The notes: generated by a model not told the origin, from the sequence alone. A stretch of DNA of 64,000 bases from Telopea speciosissima (GCF_018873765.1 NC_057916.1:33455501-33519500); one strand, 5' to 3'; shown: positions 23,440-35,705, counted from the first letter of the stretch. Numbers and translations: made by a program.

Positions 23440-24650
23440 CTGCTACAATCCGGGTTTCTTGCAAATCAACCTCCAAGATAAAACAATCATTTGAAGTTAG
23501 ACCAATAGTGATGCACTCACTGACTGGACCACATGGGGACACTAAGAGTTGTGCTCAACAAGTCTAAACGAAAATACAAAGAGAGAGAGAGAGAGAAGTG
23601 GTTTCCCAATTCTCCCACTATTAATAGAGGAAAAGTGGCTATTCAAGGTGGACTTTGGAACCGGTGTGTCTGTTTGCATAAACGGCCAGGATTTAATCTC
23701 TCTAAGAGATGCCAAATTCAAATACCAAATTTCATCTAATTGTAGCTGGATAAATGACAAAATCTATTCCCCATTTGCTTGTAGGGGAGATGGATTGGGA
23801 GACTTAGGGGAGTGGGTCATAGATCTAGTGAGGTGGGATAATTGAAAAAGGTAAGAGAAGGAAACAAAAAGGATATTGGAGCATCCAACCCCATGTTGTT
23901 TGATTAGGTAGAATCTTTTGATATAGGATATGGAAGAAATTGTTGGTTCAATGGTCTAGTTTGGGTTGTCCAATTGAATGAGAGGTCAAAAATCTTCAAG
24001 TAGAAGAGTGGAGTTTTTAACAAAGGTGGGTCTTCTAAGTAAGTGGTAGTGGTTGATGGTTGAAGGCGTTAAGTAATGTGGAGTTTTCCAAATGACACTT
24101 TGGAAAAAGTATGTAGTGAGTTTTTTTTAAGGAGAGAGAAAGTAAAATCTTGTCCAATAATGTAGAGGAGAGAGAAAAAGAATTAATAGATTTTCTTTAA
24201 GAAGAGATAAATTAACAAGGCAGAAGAGAGCGAAAGAACAAGAAGAGTGTGGGAAGCAAGAATAAGCGAGGTGCCAAGAGAGAAAGAGAGTGGAGGAGGT
24301 GAGTGAATAACCAAGTGAGAAAACGGAAGAAAGAAAGGGGGTATAAGGGACTTGGGTTTGGAAGACAAATTGCAACGTTTTACTACTATTTTCTTCTCTT
24401 GTTCTTAGTGGAAGATTGAACCATTCCATAGATGTGGGCGGTATTGCCGAACCACATAAATTTGTTGTGTGGTTGTACTACTATTTTCTTCTCTTGTTCT
24501 TAGTGGAAGATAGAATCACTCCGTAGATGTGGGCGGTATTGCCAAACCACATAAATTTATTGTGTGATTGTTTCTTTTTCTTTTCTTTTTTGTTCTTGTT
24601 GATCTTGCACATACCAAATTTGTAAGGTGCTCACATCTGAAAGAGAAGGT
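23440..24650 (+). mobile_element. LTR-like fossil fragment (copia type)
   Basis: GTGGGCGGTATTGCCGAACC followed by ACATAAATTTGTTGTGT is the kind of sequence found near the 3' end of plant copia LTRs. Upstream there is TTAATAGAGG (TATA-like) after a GA run. A similar block lies at about 25735-26010, so these may be old copies of one LTR. No internal coding region is recognisable. It looks broken and old. Confidence 0.35.
24381..24570 (+). repeat. 95-bp tandem duplication
   Basis: TACTACTATTTTCTTCTCTT begins at 24381 and again at 24476. The two copies of about 95 bp differ at only a few positions and lie within the LTR-like stretch. Confidence 0.85.
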
Positions 24651-25009
24651 TGTTTCCAACTCCAACAGAAATAGTTCTCAGATGGGTTGGGCAAAATCAC
24701 AAGGTGCCGACTTGATCATGATCAGGATGGTCTACATTCAATACTTAAAAAAAGTATAGTTGTAAGACATTACTCCTCCCCCCAAAAAAAAAAACATAAA
24801 ACAAAACAAAACAAAAAGCCTTGCCAAGACTTTCAAATGCTCCTTAGACACAAACCGTTGTCCGTGATCATTAGCTATAGTTCTATAACTTAACTGTACC
24901 ACATGCATTCTATGCTCTGTTTTTTTCATTTTTCACTTCGATTTTTCATGGTCTTGTGATGTCCTGAAGTAGTATACCCTCCTCCCCCTTTGTTTATAAG
25001 ATTTCCACC

Positions 25010-26089
25010 TCTTATTACTCTGACTAGTTTTTTGATGAAAAGAAAATCTGTAGGAAATATATACCTCTATAGGAATAAGGTAAAACTTATCTTATGACAA
25101 ATAATGCTTCAAATAATGTCACACTTGGAGAGTCAGTATTTGAATCACGATCACATACATAAACGGTAGAAGCAACAACAAGATTGATGTGTGTATGGAC
25201 AATTCCAATAAGATTTCATTCTTGAACAAAAATCTGGCCATACAATTGCGCTATTCATAATGGAAAGGAACATTTGACTATTCATATAACAGATCGTATG
25301 GTAAATGAAGGAAAGCACGATCAAGGCCCGGATAATAGAAAGAGAAATCCTTTCCTAAGGAGTGAAGCAAATTTCAAGCTGAGAAATTCAAGGGATTGAC
25401 TCCTAGTCGCTTCGTCCAAATAGACCACCAGATAGGGGCGACCTTGTATGAATAGGTTCTGTCGATACTCCCTTTAGTTACAACGAAAATGCATGCCATA
25501 TTCATTGGTATTTTCACACATACATTTCTCTAGAAAGAAAGCTTTCTGAAGGCTTAGGCAAAGAAAGGGGGAGGGCAGGGCCTTGGCGAGACGTTCTTTC
25601 ATTTCGAAACGTTTTGTCAAGAGGAAGGTGACTCCTAGAAGTTCTTCCAGAAACTCCAAAACTTACGCCAACAAGAATGAAGCGTACAAGAATATACTGA
25701 GGAGTTTTATCAATTATCCATTCCTATAGGTGCAAACCGGGTTCACTTGCAAACCAATCTCCCAAGATACAACTAGTTTTACAAGCCCACCCAAGAGTCC
25801 TTGCACTTGACTGGATGGTCACATTGGTAAATTAGGTAGTACTCAACACTCCATTAAACTTAAAAAAGTTAAACAAAAGTGAGAGTGAGAGAGAGAGAGA
25901 GACACTTGAGAAAGTTTGGATCAAATATGCTATGTAAATGCCTGAGAACAAAACCAAACATCTGCCAACTCATGATGGGACTACTCCTATAAATAGAGGA
26001 GTGATGCCCCTACAAGACACCCTTAAAACAAAAAAAAAAGCCTCAAAAGACATTACTTTTGAAATCAAATTTGATATAGGAAATGAGCA
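25010..26089. other. Gene-free stretch with repeat and possible organelle-like segment
   Basis: About 25320-25680 is less AT-rich than its surroundings and reads somewhat like plant mitochondrial intergenic DNA (purine-rich, AAAGAAAGGGGGAGGGCAGG). I cannot name a source gene. About 25735-26010 resembles 23440-23640: both carry CCGGGTT..CTTGCAAA, CC.AAGATA.AAC, a GA run and a TATA-like TATAAATAGAGG or TTAATAGAGG. Confidence 0.3.
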
Positions 26090-27105
26090 TGGAAGAAAAC
26101 CTCGATCGAAATCTGTCAAAACCATTGAGTTAATTCGGTTTCGTAGGTTTCTGCGACGAGTTGAAGGGGATTTTATAAAATTCCTGGATTTGACCGGGTT
26201 TCTATGGTTTCGATCATATTTTGGTGGTTTCGATACATATGCCCATCGAAACTAGGGGAAACTTGGCTCGAAACTAGGATAGACAGGTATTTATACCAAA
26301 AACCAGGACAGACACTTAGTTATGTATAATATCATTTAAGTATATTTCTTGTACTTAAGATATTATTCATAAATAAACAAATACCTCCCTATTTGAATCC
26401 AATAAAAATAGTTAAAAAATCAAATTTCAAAAGAAAAAAAAAATCAACCTCAAGTTCAGGATAAAAAACTGGATTTTTAACGGTAGATGCAATTTTCAAC
26501 TTTCTAATGCTGGGGTTTTTCTTAAATTTAAAAATTCCATAAATCTTAATATGGTAAACATTGTCAAAAATCAAAAGTGTGGTAAAATATTCATTTGTTT
26601 TGATGTTCAAAAAACTATTTTCATTCAGAGCGATTTTGACAATATTCGCACACACCAAATTAAGTTTGACTGGTACATAACTCCTTCAATATAAATCAGA
26701 TTTAAGCAATCTTGGACTTGTTGGAAATCTATCAAAACAAAGCTTTTTAACAAATCTAAGATTGCTTAAATCTCATTTATATTGAAAGAGTTATGTTCCG
26801 ATCAAACCTTATTCGATATCATGTCCAAGAACAATATACAATATTAAACTTGGATCAAAACCACAAGTAATATTTTTAGTGTTCTCTATGTGAAACTAAT
26901 GCGTGGATTGAGTTTAAAATATAAAAAATAGGCAACACAATAAGACTCAGGGCAAAAAAACATCTTTTGGGCCTCGAAACCAAGGTTCAAGTTAGCCTAG
27001 AGAAAGTCCCAGGTTTCAACCGAGATATAGTCGAAATTGAGACGAACTTGTTTTTTGGCTGATCAAAACCTAGTCAAAACCCGAGTTTTAGAACCTTGGA
27101 TATGT
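26090..27105. mobile_element. Putative foldback element with strong central inverted repeat
   Basis: The centre has 58-bp inverted arms at 26662-26719 and 26752-26810, about 85% matched with a 32-bp spacer. Outside them, both sides carry repeats of the words GGTTTCGA and CGAAACC. The outer ends are uncertain; CCAAGGTTCTAAAACTCGGG, read on the minus strand at about 27100, looks like a terminal sequence. No transposase is seen. Confidence 0.45.
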
Positions 27106-27839
27106 CATAATCTTTTAAAAGAAATTTGAACTCTAAAGAGACACCTTAACAGAAATACCTTTTTCTAATTTATATATTTTTTATAATTTAAGCTTTAAAA
27201 CAACAATTCCCCTATAAATTAAAAAAATATGCGGTAAAACAAAATTTTAGTATTGAGCACTTTAGAACATATAGGACACATCATTGTAGATGTTTTTTGA
27301 ATTGACTCTACACTAAGGTCTGACAAGCCACATTACTGAGTAAGGGTGAAAACATTATTTCTTGAACCTTTTTTTTCATTGGTGTAGCTGACTAGCCAAC
27401 CAACCATATCCTATAGTTCGACCTTATTTCATCCTGTTCAAATATGAACATCTCTTCTTTTAAAGGACCGGCCTTATCCCATCTCAGGTTAGTGATTGTT
27501 GAGAGAATTTTGACTTTAAATTCTAATCATAAGCGGTTCCACTTCTAATAGTCCATCAGGTCAACTCATATTATGCACCACAGATAACACATACCCACGG
27601 CTATGAGATATAGTTGATTAAGAACCATACTCATCCTCTTGTCATCGTGGTGAGTAGTACTACTTTCCCATTTAACTAGAATGAGTCAAAATTATAGTAG
27701 TACTAGCAAGTCATTCAGTAACTTCGTTTTTACCCTTTGAACCTAATTACAAAGATCTCCTCTTACATAGGTTGGATTTCCGTCACATGACTCAATTACA
27801 AGTCTTAGACTCATCCCTTATGATGTTTCATGTATAATC

Positions 27840-28370
27840 TTGGTAGTTAGTGGCTTTGGAAACATGTCAGCCAAATTCTTTTCTGACCTTACAAAGTCGA
27901 TAGCTATCGTTCCATCTTTATATATTGTCTTACCAGGTAATACCTTAAACATTAATGTCTTCTCTTCCCATTGTAAACCTTATTTTTGCGTTAGCGATAG
28001 CTTCTGGATAATCATAATGCAGTGATATTGATGGCACTGATTTAGATCATAAGGGAATATCAGCCATCCGATTTTTTAGCCATTCGACTTCTGTACCGGT
28101 TTTCTTCAAGGCTATAAATTTAGCCTCCATGGTGGACCCTGTTACACAAGTTTGCTTTATCGATTTTCAAGAAAAACGTTCCACCCCCTAGTATAAATAA
28201 ATATCCATTAGTAGCTAAGGATTCCTTAGTATCTGAAATCCAATTTGTATCACAGTACCCTTCTAATACTGCAGGACTCCCATTATAGTGTAAATCATAA
28301 ACCTTGTATCTCCTTTTAAGTACCCTATCACTCTTAAAAACTTACTATATACACATCTAGCAGCGTTAAG
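27840..28370 (-). mobile_element. Copia fossil fragment, RNase H region
   Basis: Minus-strand translation gives YCDTNWISDTKESLATNGY and LGGGTFFLK, matching the RNase H region of Tnt1/Tork-like copia polyproteins. The plus-strand side of the fragment (27360-27840) probably includes degraded 3' non-coding sequence. Only the end of pol is present, it is clearly broken in many places, and no LTR pair was identified. Likely old. Confidence 0.7.
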
Positions 28371-29849
28371 TCCAGGCCTTGGTTAGGGTTGAAAATTTCA
28401 GGTCCAGGGTCAAGTCCAGGCTAGGGTTGATGCTGCGCGTTGAGCCCGATCCAGCTTGGCTTGACCCTGCGTTAGGTTATGCTTTACTTTTTACAATTTT
28501 TGTTTAGAGTGTAATTGTCTATTGAAAGAAAGTTTGACAAAATTATTTTAATATTCTAAGTTTTTAGGTTAGACTATAAGATAACATCTCACCAGGGGTT
28601 TCATTTTCTATAGAATTGTGACACAAAGCTGTATGTATCCAAGATTTGATGCCAATCATGTGTTTTTTTTTAATGCATAGAATCAGTGTCAATCAGGGCC
28701 AGGTTGGGTTTGGGCTGAGCCGAGCAGGATTGGGCCTAGGCTAAGATATCTCAGTCTGATCTTAGGTCTGGATTGGGTTGAGCTAAGAGGAGTCAAGGTT
28801 GGACTGGGGTTTTAAAAACCCGACCCCCTGTTTCACCCCTAAGTTGCTTGCAAAGGCCTTCCCCTCAGTCTATGCACCATCTCTCTTCCCTCCCCTTTGC
28901 TCCATAGCGGCGACCAAGCCGTTGACGTGCCCACAAGGGCAATGCAAAAGTTCCACCAAATCGGTGGGACTTTTAATGGGGTTGGGGTGGAGAAGACAAG
29001 CGAGCAAGAGGAAACCCCAAAACTGTATGGACACTTTTGGGAAAGTTGCACAACTCTCCCAAGTCCCAAACCTCCTCCCCCCCCCCCCCCTCCCCTTCCC
29101 CTTCCCCTTCCCCTTTAATACCCATTCAATCAAAACCATCAAAACAAACAGACTCTTATGAAAACATTAAGAACAACGAAAAAGGGTGTACATCGAAATT
29201 GGTTGGTTTGACAAAACATACAAATTGATGGACATATATATGACGAGCGTTTGATTGAATTTGTGTGAAAATTGGCACATGACCCATCTAGATCACTCTT
29301 TCAATATCTAATAGTCTTCACGTGATATAAAAATAGATCACCAACTCAGAAACAAAAAAATTAGATGACCCACTTAAGAAAACCTCTCCAAACTTTGGTT
29401 TTCTTTTCAAGAAAAAGGGCTTGTACAGGGTTGACTCACGAGGGAAGTTCCGGGAAAGAGGATGATTCAACCAATACATGGAAGCTCACGGTGGAATGGA
29501 ATTATTCTCAAAGGACTAGAAGTGTTTAGGAACTGGGCCGTTGATCAGTAGATGCTAGATAGAGGGTGAATAACTCACAGCCGTTCAGATGGAATATTTC
29601 CATAGAATAGATTCTATCTGAACGATTGTGAGTTGTTCATGTACGCTCATGCACGTGAACATTTCCTACACTCACAATCATGCAACCAAATACCAATCCT
29701 ACTGATGGACCCCCCCCCTACACACAAATACAGATATACTACATTGATCACAGGGCTGGGATGTGTGTGAGGCACACTGGCACATCCTGGAGAGGAGGCG
29801 GATCCATCACAGGGACCGATGGTAGTTCCAATTCCAACAAGCAAGTTTA
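28371..29849. other. Gene-free intergenic stretch
   Basis: No gene recognised. 28380-28830 is rich in GGGTT, CCAGG and GGGCC words, as in decayed hAT-type MITEs. A C-run followed by (CCCCTT)n lies at 29073-29115. Open frames across 28799-29161 follow from this low-complexity sequence. ATTCAGATGGAATATTTCCA (29585-29604) with its partner ATTCTATCTGAACGATTGTG makes a small inverted repeat. Confidence 0.4.
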
Positions 29850-30123
29850 CCTATGGCCCAACTGTCCGTAGCAGCCTGTGCAACATAATAGGGCTGGGTG
29901 TATAATGACCATCTTATCCTCACTCGGGCAAAGCTACCTATGGCCCAGCTGTCCGTAGCAGCCTGTGCAACATAATAGGGCTGGGTGCATAATGACCATC
30001 TTATCCTCACTCGGGCAAAGCACTGGGCAGAGGGTAAGATGGTCATTGCACACATGGCCCAATCTGGACCGCACAGGCTGGGACGGGTAGCTGGGCCATA
30101 GACGATCTGCATTGCAAGTTTAC
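29841..30123. mobile_element. Foldback MITE with duplicated left arm, Mutator-like
   Basis: Bounded by a direct repeat GCAAGTTTAC at 29841-29850 and 30114-30123, a 9-10 bp target duplication that fits Mutator-like elements. CTATGGCCCAGCTGTCCGTA on the left pairs with TACCCGTCCC and AGCTGGGCCATAG read from the right end. The left arm, 87 bp, is present twice in tandem (29850-29936 and 29937-30023). TAATGACCATCTTATCCTC pairs with GAGGGTAAGATGGTCATT. Non-coding. Confidence 0.75.
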
Positions 30124-30808
30124 TTCCCTCAGGAGTCAGGAGTGAGGACTGAAGAATCAATGGCTACTACGTCACCCCTGGACTTTAGGGAAATAGGTTA
30201 CCACTGCCTCACAAGGACAAGTACAGCCCACCCTCTTCACTTTGAGATATGATTTCAGTTTACGCTTTTGAGGCAGGACAATAGCTAGACCCTTTACTTT
30301 CCCCTTACAAGCTACAATGAATGACTGATTGTATGACGCACAGTAAATTCTTAAGGCTCTTTCACACCAGTAGGTTGGTAATCTTTTACGCTGCCAGAAC
30401 ACTCTAATTCATGATCTCACCGTAACGTACAAAAGATATGGGATCTGATTCATATATATGAGTTGGGATACTGTTTACTTGAAAAAAAAGCTAACATCAG
30501 ATTTCATTTATTCCCTTCCTTTTTTCCTTCCTTTTTTTTACACCTATTCCTTTCCCCACCCATGCCCATACACTACTCTGTTTTCAGGGACAAATGATTG
30601 CGTTCACATTGCCTTAAGAAGAAACAACTATGCGTTACCAACTAGGCAAGGCCGTAGATTTCCCATCGATTAATTAACAGAGAGAAAAGATAGAGAAAAT
30701 AACACCAACAATTAATAATTTCCCGTAATTTAAAAAAGCGGAAACCCATTAATTAAAAATTACAAGAGCCAAAGAAAGCGCGCGAAAAGACCTGACTTTC
30801 CAAATCTT
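30124..30808. other. 3' flank of the LONGIFOLIA-type gene
   Basis: Downstream of the minus-strand stop codon at 30809. AT-rich near 30690-30770, which should hold the 3' UTR and polyadenylation signals on the minus strand. No further gene is recognised. Confidence 0.4.
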
Positions 30809-33800
30809 TCAAAAGACCAACTTCCTTCGATACGCCAGGGCTCGGTTTTTCCCGGCAAAAGAAGCGAGATCTCGGATGGTCTCGGCGACAAGATCCTTGA
30901 AAATCAAGCGCTCGATATCCAGAACCGCATCCGATATCTCCACTTGGCTATCTCCCCAGCCATTGATGGAATCTCCGGCCATGTCCTTCCTCAGCACCCC
31001 GCAGATGATCTCGAACAGGTCTTCTGCCGGTTCCCTCTCTCTTACTCTCCTGAACTCCGACCATATCTGCCTCAAGGCTGGCTTCCCGGTCATCCAATTC
31101 ATCTCTGACACCACCTTCCATGGCGGCAATTGTTTCTTTCTGTCCAGGATTTCCCGGACTGTGTCAAACACAAGCTTCCGGTGGAGCATGGATACCTTAG
31201 AAGAGTTAGAGGGTTTGTAAAGTTGTTTCTCGAGTAACAAGAAGACGTCAGAGTCTTCAGGGAGGCACTCGGAAGCGCGTAGGATCTCCGACACATACAG
31301 GAAATCCCCGTCATCTGATCTCTCTTCTTCGGGTTTCAATCGGACAGGCGAGATCACTGAGCTCCAGTTCTCATCTTCCTGCTCTACTGGTTGATCTGTT
31401 CAACAAGATTAACATTAGAAAAGATTCCCATTTCCCAGAGAAGCTGGATCAAAGGCTAACATAACAAGTAACATCCGAATTCCAAAATCACCCCTGGGAT
31501 GAGATCCATCATGAGATGGGTTAGGTCCATTTTCTATTTAATTCTCCATAACCAAATTTCGGGTAATAAATGTAGCTGATGCATCCGCATAATTACGCGG
31601 TTGCAGTAAAACATACATCTACACACGATATCAAAATGATTAAGCGTATCTCACGCTTCCCGATTAGCCGGCGACCGGCACGGCACATATTTGGAAGCCA
31701 CCGGTGACCCGGAGCCGAAAATTCCCCATTCCTGAGTCCCTGACTCGGTGCAAAACTAAGGAAAAATTTGTATGGAGTGGACAAGGGCAATGCGGTGACC
31801 GGGAGCATACCTTTGAAGTCTATACATCTTTTCATGATTGGTGATGGGGACTCGTCGTTGTAAAAGGACGAGTCTAGGACTGAAACCGGACTCGGCTGCA
31901 ACTCAGCTGCTGTCATTTCCGCTATGCTGTGGAGCAGTTTATCGCACCTCTCCAACAAGCTCCTCCCGTCCTTGTAATCCTCCATTTTCGGTCTCTGCAA
32001 CTGCATTCCCAACCAAATATACAAATTAAAACCAGGAAATGAAATTGATCAAAGAAAAAGAAACAAGCTTTAATGAGTTTCACTCTCACGAACCTCCATG
32101 TCGACTTGAGAAGACGTACTGATACTGCCCTCAGAACTTGTGGACGACTCAAACTCCATTGGACTCGAAATTCTCTCTTGTGGTGAAATCTCAGTCACCG
32201 GCTTTCTGTTCCTCGGTGATCTGCTTGTCGCGTGTTCAGATCCGACCTTCTTTGTGATCATCTTTGGAGAATGAACGGGAGAGCTCCTTCGCTGCTCCAC
32301 GGAATCATTTGCTCTCCTCTGCGTCTCAATGCTCAACGGTTTTCGCCTGGAAAGAGAACTCGGACTTTTTTTCCCGGACTCGTTCCTTGAATTGCTTGCC
32401 TTCTGCAGATTTCTATCGGTTTCAGGGCGGTCGAGCCTCGGAGTTACCGGCGGCAATGTCTCACCCGATAGGTTTAGATTCCGACGAACTCCAGCTCTAG
32501 ATCTGAAACTCGAAGTAGGGGAGTCTGTTCCTGTTCTTCCAACCCGATTGGTTGAAACCGTGGAGCGGGAAGGTTTCATGACGACTATCGGAGATTCTTC
32601 GCCGTACAATATCCGATCGTACACGAAATTTCGGTGCCCGATTTGCTCCGCCGGTCTTTTAGAGTGCAGAAGCCCTTTGAGCTGCAGAGCTTCGAGGATC
32701 TGCTTCAAGGCCTCCAGATCCTTTTCTGGTTCATCGATTCCCCTCATCTTCAACCGCTTCTCGATCTCCCCGTAGAGTGAACCCCTCGGTTTTGGCTCCG
32801 GAAAGAAATCCTGCGAATCAAAGAAGCTCTTACGTTGCTGCTGCGACTTCCACGACGAAGCAGACAAGCCTCCACTTGGAGGTTTCTGTGGCTCGGTTTT
32901 CCGTTTCCTGATGCAGAAATCAACGGAGTCCGGTGTCCGGAAAAACAAATTCGGTTTATTATCTTCTTGAGCTGCATTGTCTCTTTTGGCGTTGCTTCCA
33001 GAGTTTGTCTGGAAGGGCTGCAGCTTCTGCTGGAAATTGTTCCCGTCAGTGAATCGATGATGAAGCAGATCCCTGGAGACCCTAGACTCTGATGCAGACC
33101 TTCGCAACTCAGCTTTGCTAGGAACTTCGCCAGCGGAGTCAGGGAGAGCTTCGAGCCCCATAAGCCGGGCAATGACGCTTGGCGAACGACGCTGTTTCTC
33201 GTTATCCTCCGCTACAGTCACTTCTGAAGAGCCATCGCATCGAGTTGCCGAGAGAATCGCCGCGTTCGTTCGGATCTCCTTGGGACGCAGACTTCCTTTT
33301 CCATCAAAGCTTGCCCTGCTATCCAGAGAAAGCCTCGGTGCATCCTTGAACTTCCAAGAAGACCTCAAACCTTCCTTGAATTCGAAAACCGAAAGCGGAA
33401 GAGGCGTTCTTGCCGGACTTTCTGCCGAAACTGACATTTCCGGCAACGGCGAGAGGATTCCCGGGGGAGTTTTGGTACATTCCGGCGACGTTCGAGGCTG
33501 TGGTAGCTCTTGTTGGTGCGGCTGCTGTTGAAGTTCTCTGGAATAAGCTGGAGATCCGATTGATATCTCCGACTGGGATGTGGAATCAACCGCCTGAACT
33601 ATCCAAGGAAGCGTGTCAAACAATCGCACTTTCTGGTTTTTATTCCAATGAGATGCAATAGAGATAATTATAGAGAAAAGAAACAGTAGTGGGAAAAAAA
33701 AAAAAAGCAAAGAAATCTAACCGGAGATGGAGGAAGGCGTTTGGTAGCATAGAGGCGTTTTCCGGAGAGAATCTGGTGACGATCAAACAGCTGGAGGAAT

Positions 33801-33859
33801 CCGGCCATGCATCCCATCTGCTTTTCCAGATTTTGATCGTGGACTAAACCTGTCTTCAT
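30809..33859 (-). CDS. LONGIFOLIA-type TRM protein
   Basis: LONGIFOLIA/TRM proteins associate with cortical microtubules through TON1 and promote longitudinal cell elongation in leaves and fruits. Exons are 33859-33722, 32094-33632 (read downwards), 32000-31811 and 31395-30809, giving 817 residues. Exon 1 has the family N-terminus (HDQNLEKQMGCMAGFLQLFD, then KRLYATKRLPP). Exon 2 holds SAESPARTPLPLSVFEFKEG, KFKDAPRLSLDSRAS (M-type TRM motif), the DUF3741 core VIARLMGLEALP (about 199-210) and EIEKRLKMRGIDEP with an LEALKQILEALQLKGLL segment. Exon 4 carries DUF4378 (about 654-800, FLYVSEILRAS to LIFKDLVAETIRDLA). A second ATG three codons upstream (33868) is possible; I prefer MKTGLVHDQN. Splice phases all agree. 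Intact frame, so likely functional. Serine-rich and probably disordered between motifs. Confidence 0.92.
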
Positions 33860-34170
33860 TTCCGGCAATTTTCTTAATTTACAGCTGCTCTCTCTCTCTC
33901 TACCTTATCAGTTTCAAACCTCCATTAATGCTTTATCCGCAGCTCTTTTCGTCACTCCGTTTCTCTAGCTCTGTCTGTCTCTCTCTCTCTCTCTCTCAAA
34001 CAGAGTGAACCTTTCAGTCTTTCACCTCCACTGAGTCCACTCCACTCCCGCTTTCGGGGTGTTTTAAAGCGTCGATGGCTCGATGCAGCTAAGAGGAAGG
34101 GTAAGAAGGAGAAGTGGACGAGTATTATCCTTAATCTTTGAAAGAATGACAAAAGTGTCCGAACAAAATG
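33860..34170 (-). promoter_or_regulatory. LONGIFOLIA-type gene 5' leader
   Basis: The plus strand here has CTCTCTCTC runs (33887-33900, 33977-33997), which are GAGA runs on the gene's coding strand. GA-rich leaders are common in plant genes and can bind BPC/GAGA factors. No TATA box assigned. Confidence 0.35.
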
Positions 34171-35229
34171 ACAATCAGGCCCTCAGAGTATTGGATATAG
34201 TGCAATCGCAGAGATAAACTTCCGTGGGTATGGACGTATGGTTGGGTGTCAGAGATCCACTTCCTTGGGTTACGGAAACATTGACCATGACTGATCCATA
34301 TTTACAAAAATACTCCTTGAAGGCTTGAAAAATATCAGCGGTTGGCGAACGACACCCCGCCCAATAAGATGCGCTGATGCCTTTGATCAAAAACTCCCCC
34401 ACCACGAAGAAAAAATTGCTTTAATTTGATAATCCAATAGAAATGCCGTGAATCAACACTAGATGATGCTATATCGATGGTCCACAAGAAGTCCAAAATC
34501 TGTAAATTTAGAGGTCAAACTTTTTTTATAAAAAAAAAAAGAAATTTACCAATTATCAATTCTACAGTTTAGGATCACCAAAAAAAGCCTTCAATTCGAT
34601 TTTTTGACCCAAACCACAATTAAAAACTTTGACTAAAAGTGTGTGTGTGTATCTCTCCGACTTTCCATTACTGTGTCCGATTTCAGATGATGTTATGAGT
34701 CTTGTGTTGATTTGGTGTGGAACGATAAATATGGACTCACAGATAGAGAAAGAGAGTGAAGATTATTCACGACGTTCACGAGAGAATTAAGGAAGGGGTT
34801 TAAAATGCTTAGTAGTAGAGGAAGATTAGAGAGGGGTGACTTGTGAGGCAGTGAGGCAACCGCCGTCTCTTGAGTTTAGGAAAATGACTATGGGTTTGGG
34901 ATAGCCTAAAATAGTTTTCAAATCGGATTTGGATTCTCTTGTTAGAAAAAAAAAAGATGTTGGGTCAATATTGGATATTGAATCTAATATTGGATTCCTC
35001 TAGCAATAGGGATGTTTTTTTGGTGGAAAAGATTTGATGAGTTAGTGATTGAGTTTCAATAGAAAATTCAATATTCCTTACCCATGTGTACTAACAATTT
35101 GAGAGAGAGAGGGTAAATCACATATATTCATAAGATTGCCAAAATTCATAAGTAATTCTCTCATCCTTGCAAAAACGGTAGAGCACCTCTCCTCCTAGAA
35201 ATCATCCCCTCTTCCTTCCCCTCTCTTAA
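34171..35229. other. Gene-free spacer
   Basis: Nothing recognised. A short GTGTGTGTGT run at about 34639 and a GAGAGAGAGAG run at 35100 are the only simple repeats. Confidence 0.4.
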
Positions 35230-35640
35230 TGTTTGATCTTGGAGATTGCTTGGGTTTTGAGAATCCGAGTGCGTGGAAGAGTTGACTTATACGTGTGGGA
35301 ACAAAAAGCTGTGCGTGGTCCATGGAACCATTGCGAAATGGCTACTTTCGGATGGAGGTTTTCCATTTGTGAAACTCTAGGTAACAAATCAATTCCCCTC
35401 TGTTGTTTCTGATTATTGAATGATATTTCCCATTGATAGTTTGATCATGTCACGCTTCAACAGATCTATGTTGATCGCCTTCAGTGGCATCAGATCCTTG
35501 TTATCGTATGTGAATGTTTTCATCTCTGCGACCTGGGATTGAGCGATCATCATGCTGCGCTTAATTTAGTGGCCGCCGCCTGTGATTTGAGTGTAGAACG
35601 ATATATGGCGGCTCAACCCCAGGTTGTAAAGGATCCAAAT
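35230..35640 (+). mobile_element. Possible LTR retroelement 5' fragment
   Basis: CAGTGGCATCAGATCC at about 35484 resembles a primer-binding site for initiator tRNA-Met, and ATGGCGGCTCAACCC about 120 bp later could be the start of a gag frame. The sequence then runs into a LINE 3' end. No second LTR was found; it appears truncated and broken. Confidence 0.3.
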
Positions 35641-35641
35641 C

Positions 35642-35705
35642 TTTTCAAAAACATCCAACCTTATCCCAACTTAATGGGGTCAACTATATGGATCGTATAA
35701 GAAAA
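35642..35705 (-). mobile_element. LINE 3'-end fragment
   Basis: On the minus strand it reads GGATCCATAT-like sequence and TTGACCCCATTAAGTTGGGA, the same 3' end as the LINE at 13228-14103. It is only the last about 60 bp and may be an extremely 5'-truncated insertion. Confidence 0.55.

Noticed and set aside
28799-29161. Overlapping frames on both strands, up to 120 codons
   Set aside because: They result from C-rich, proline-coding low-complexity sequence; no family resemblance and no splice context.
32329-33531. Plus-strand frames of 138-148 codons opposite the large LONGIFOLIA exon
   Set aside because: Antisense shadows of a long, GC-richer coding exon with recognisable domains on the minus strand.
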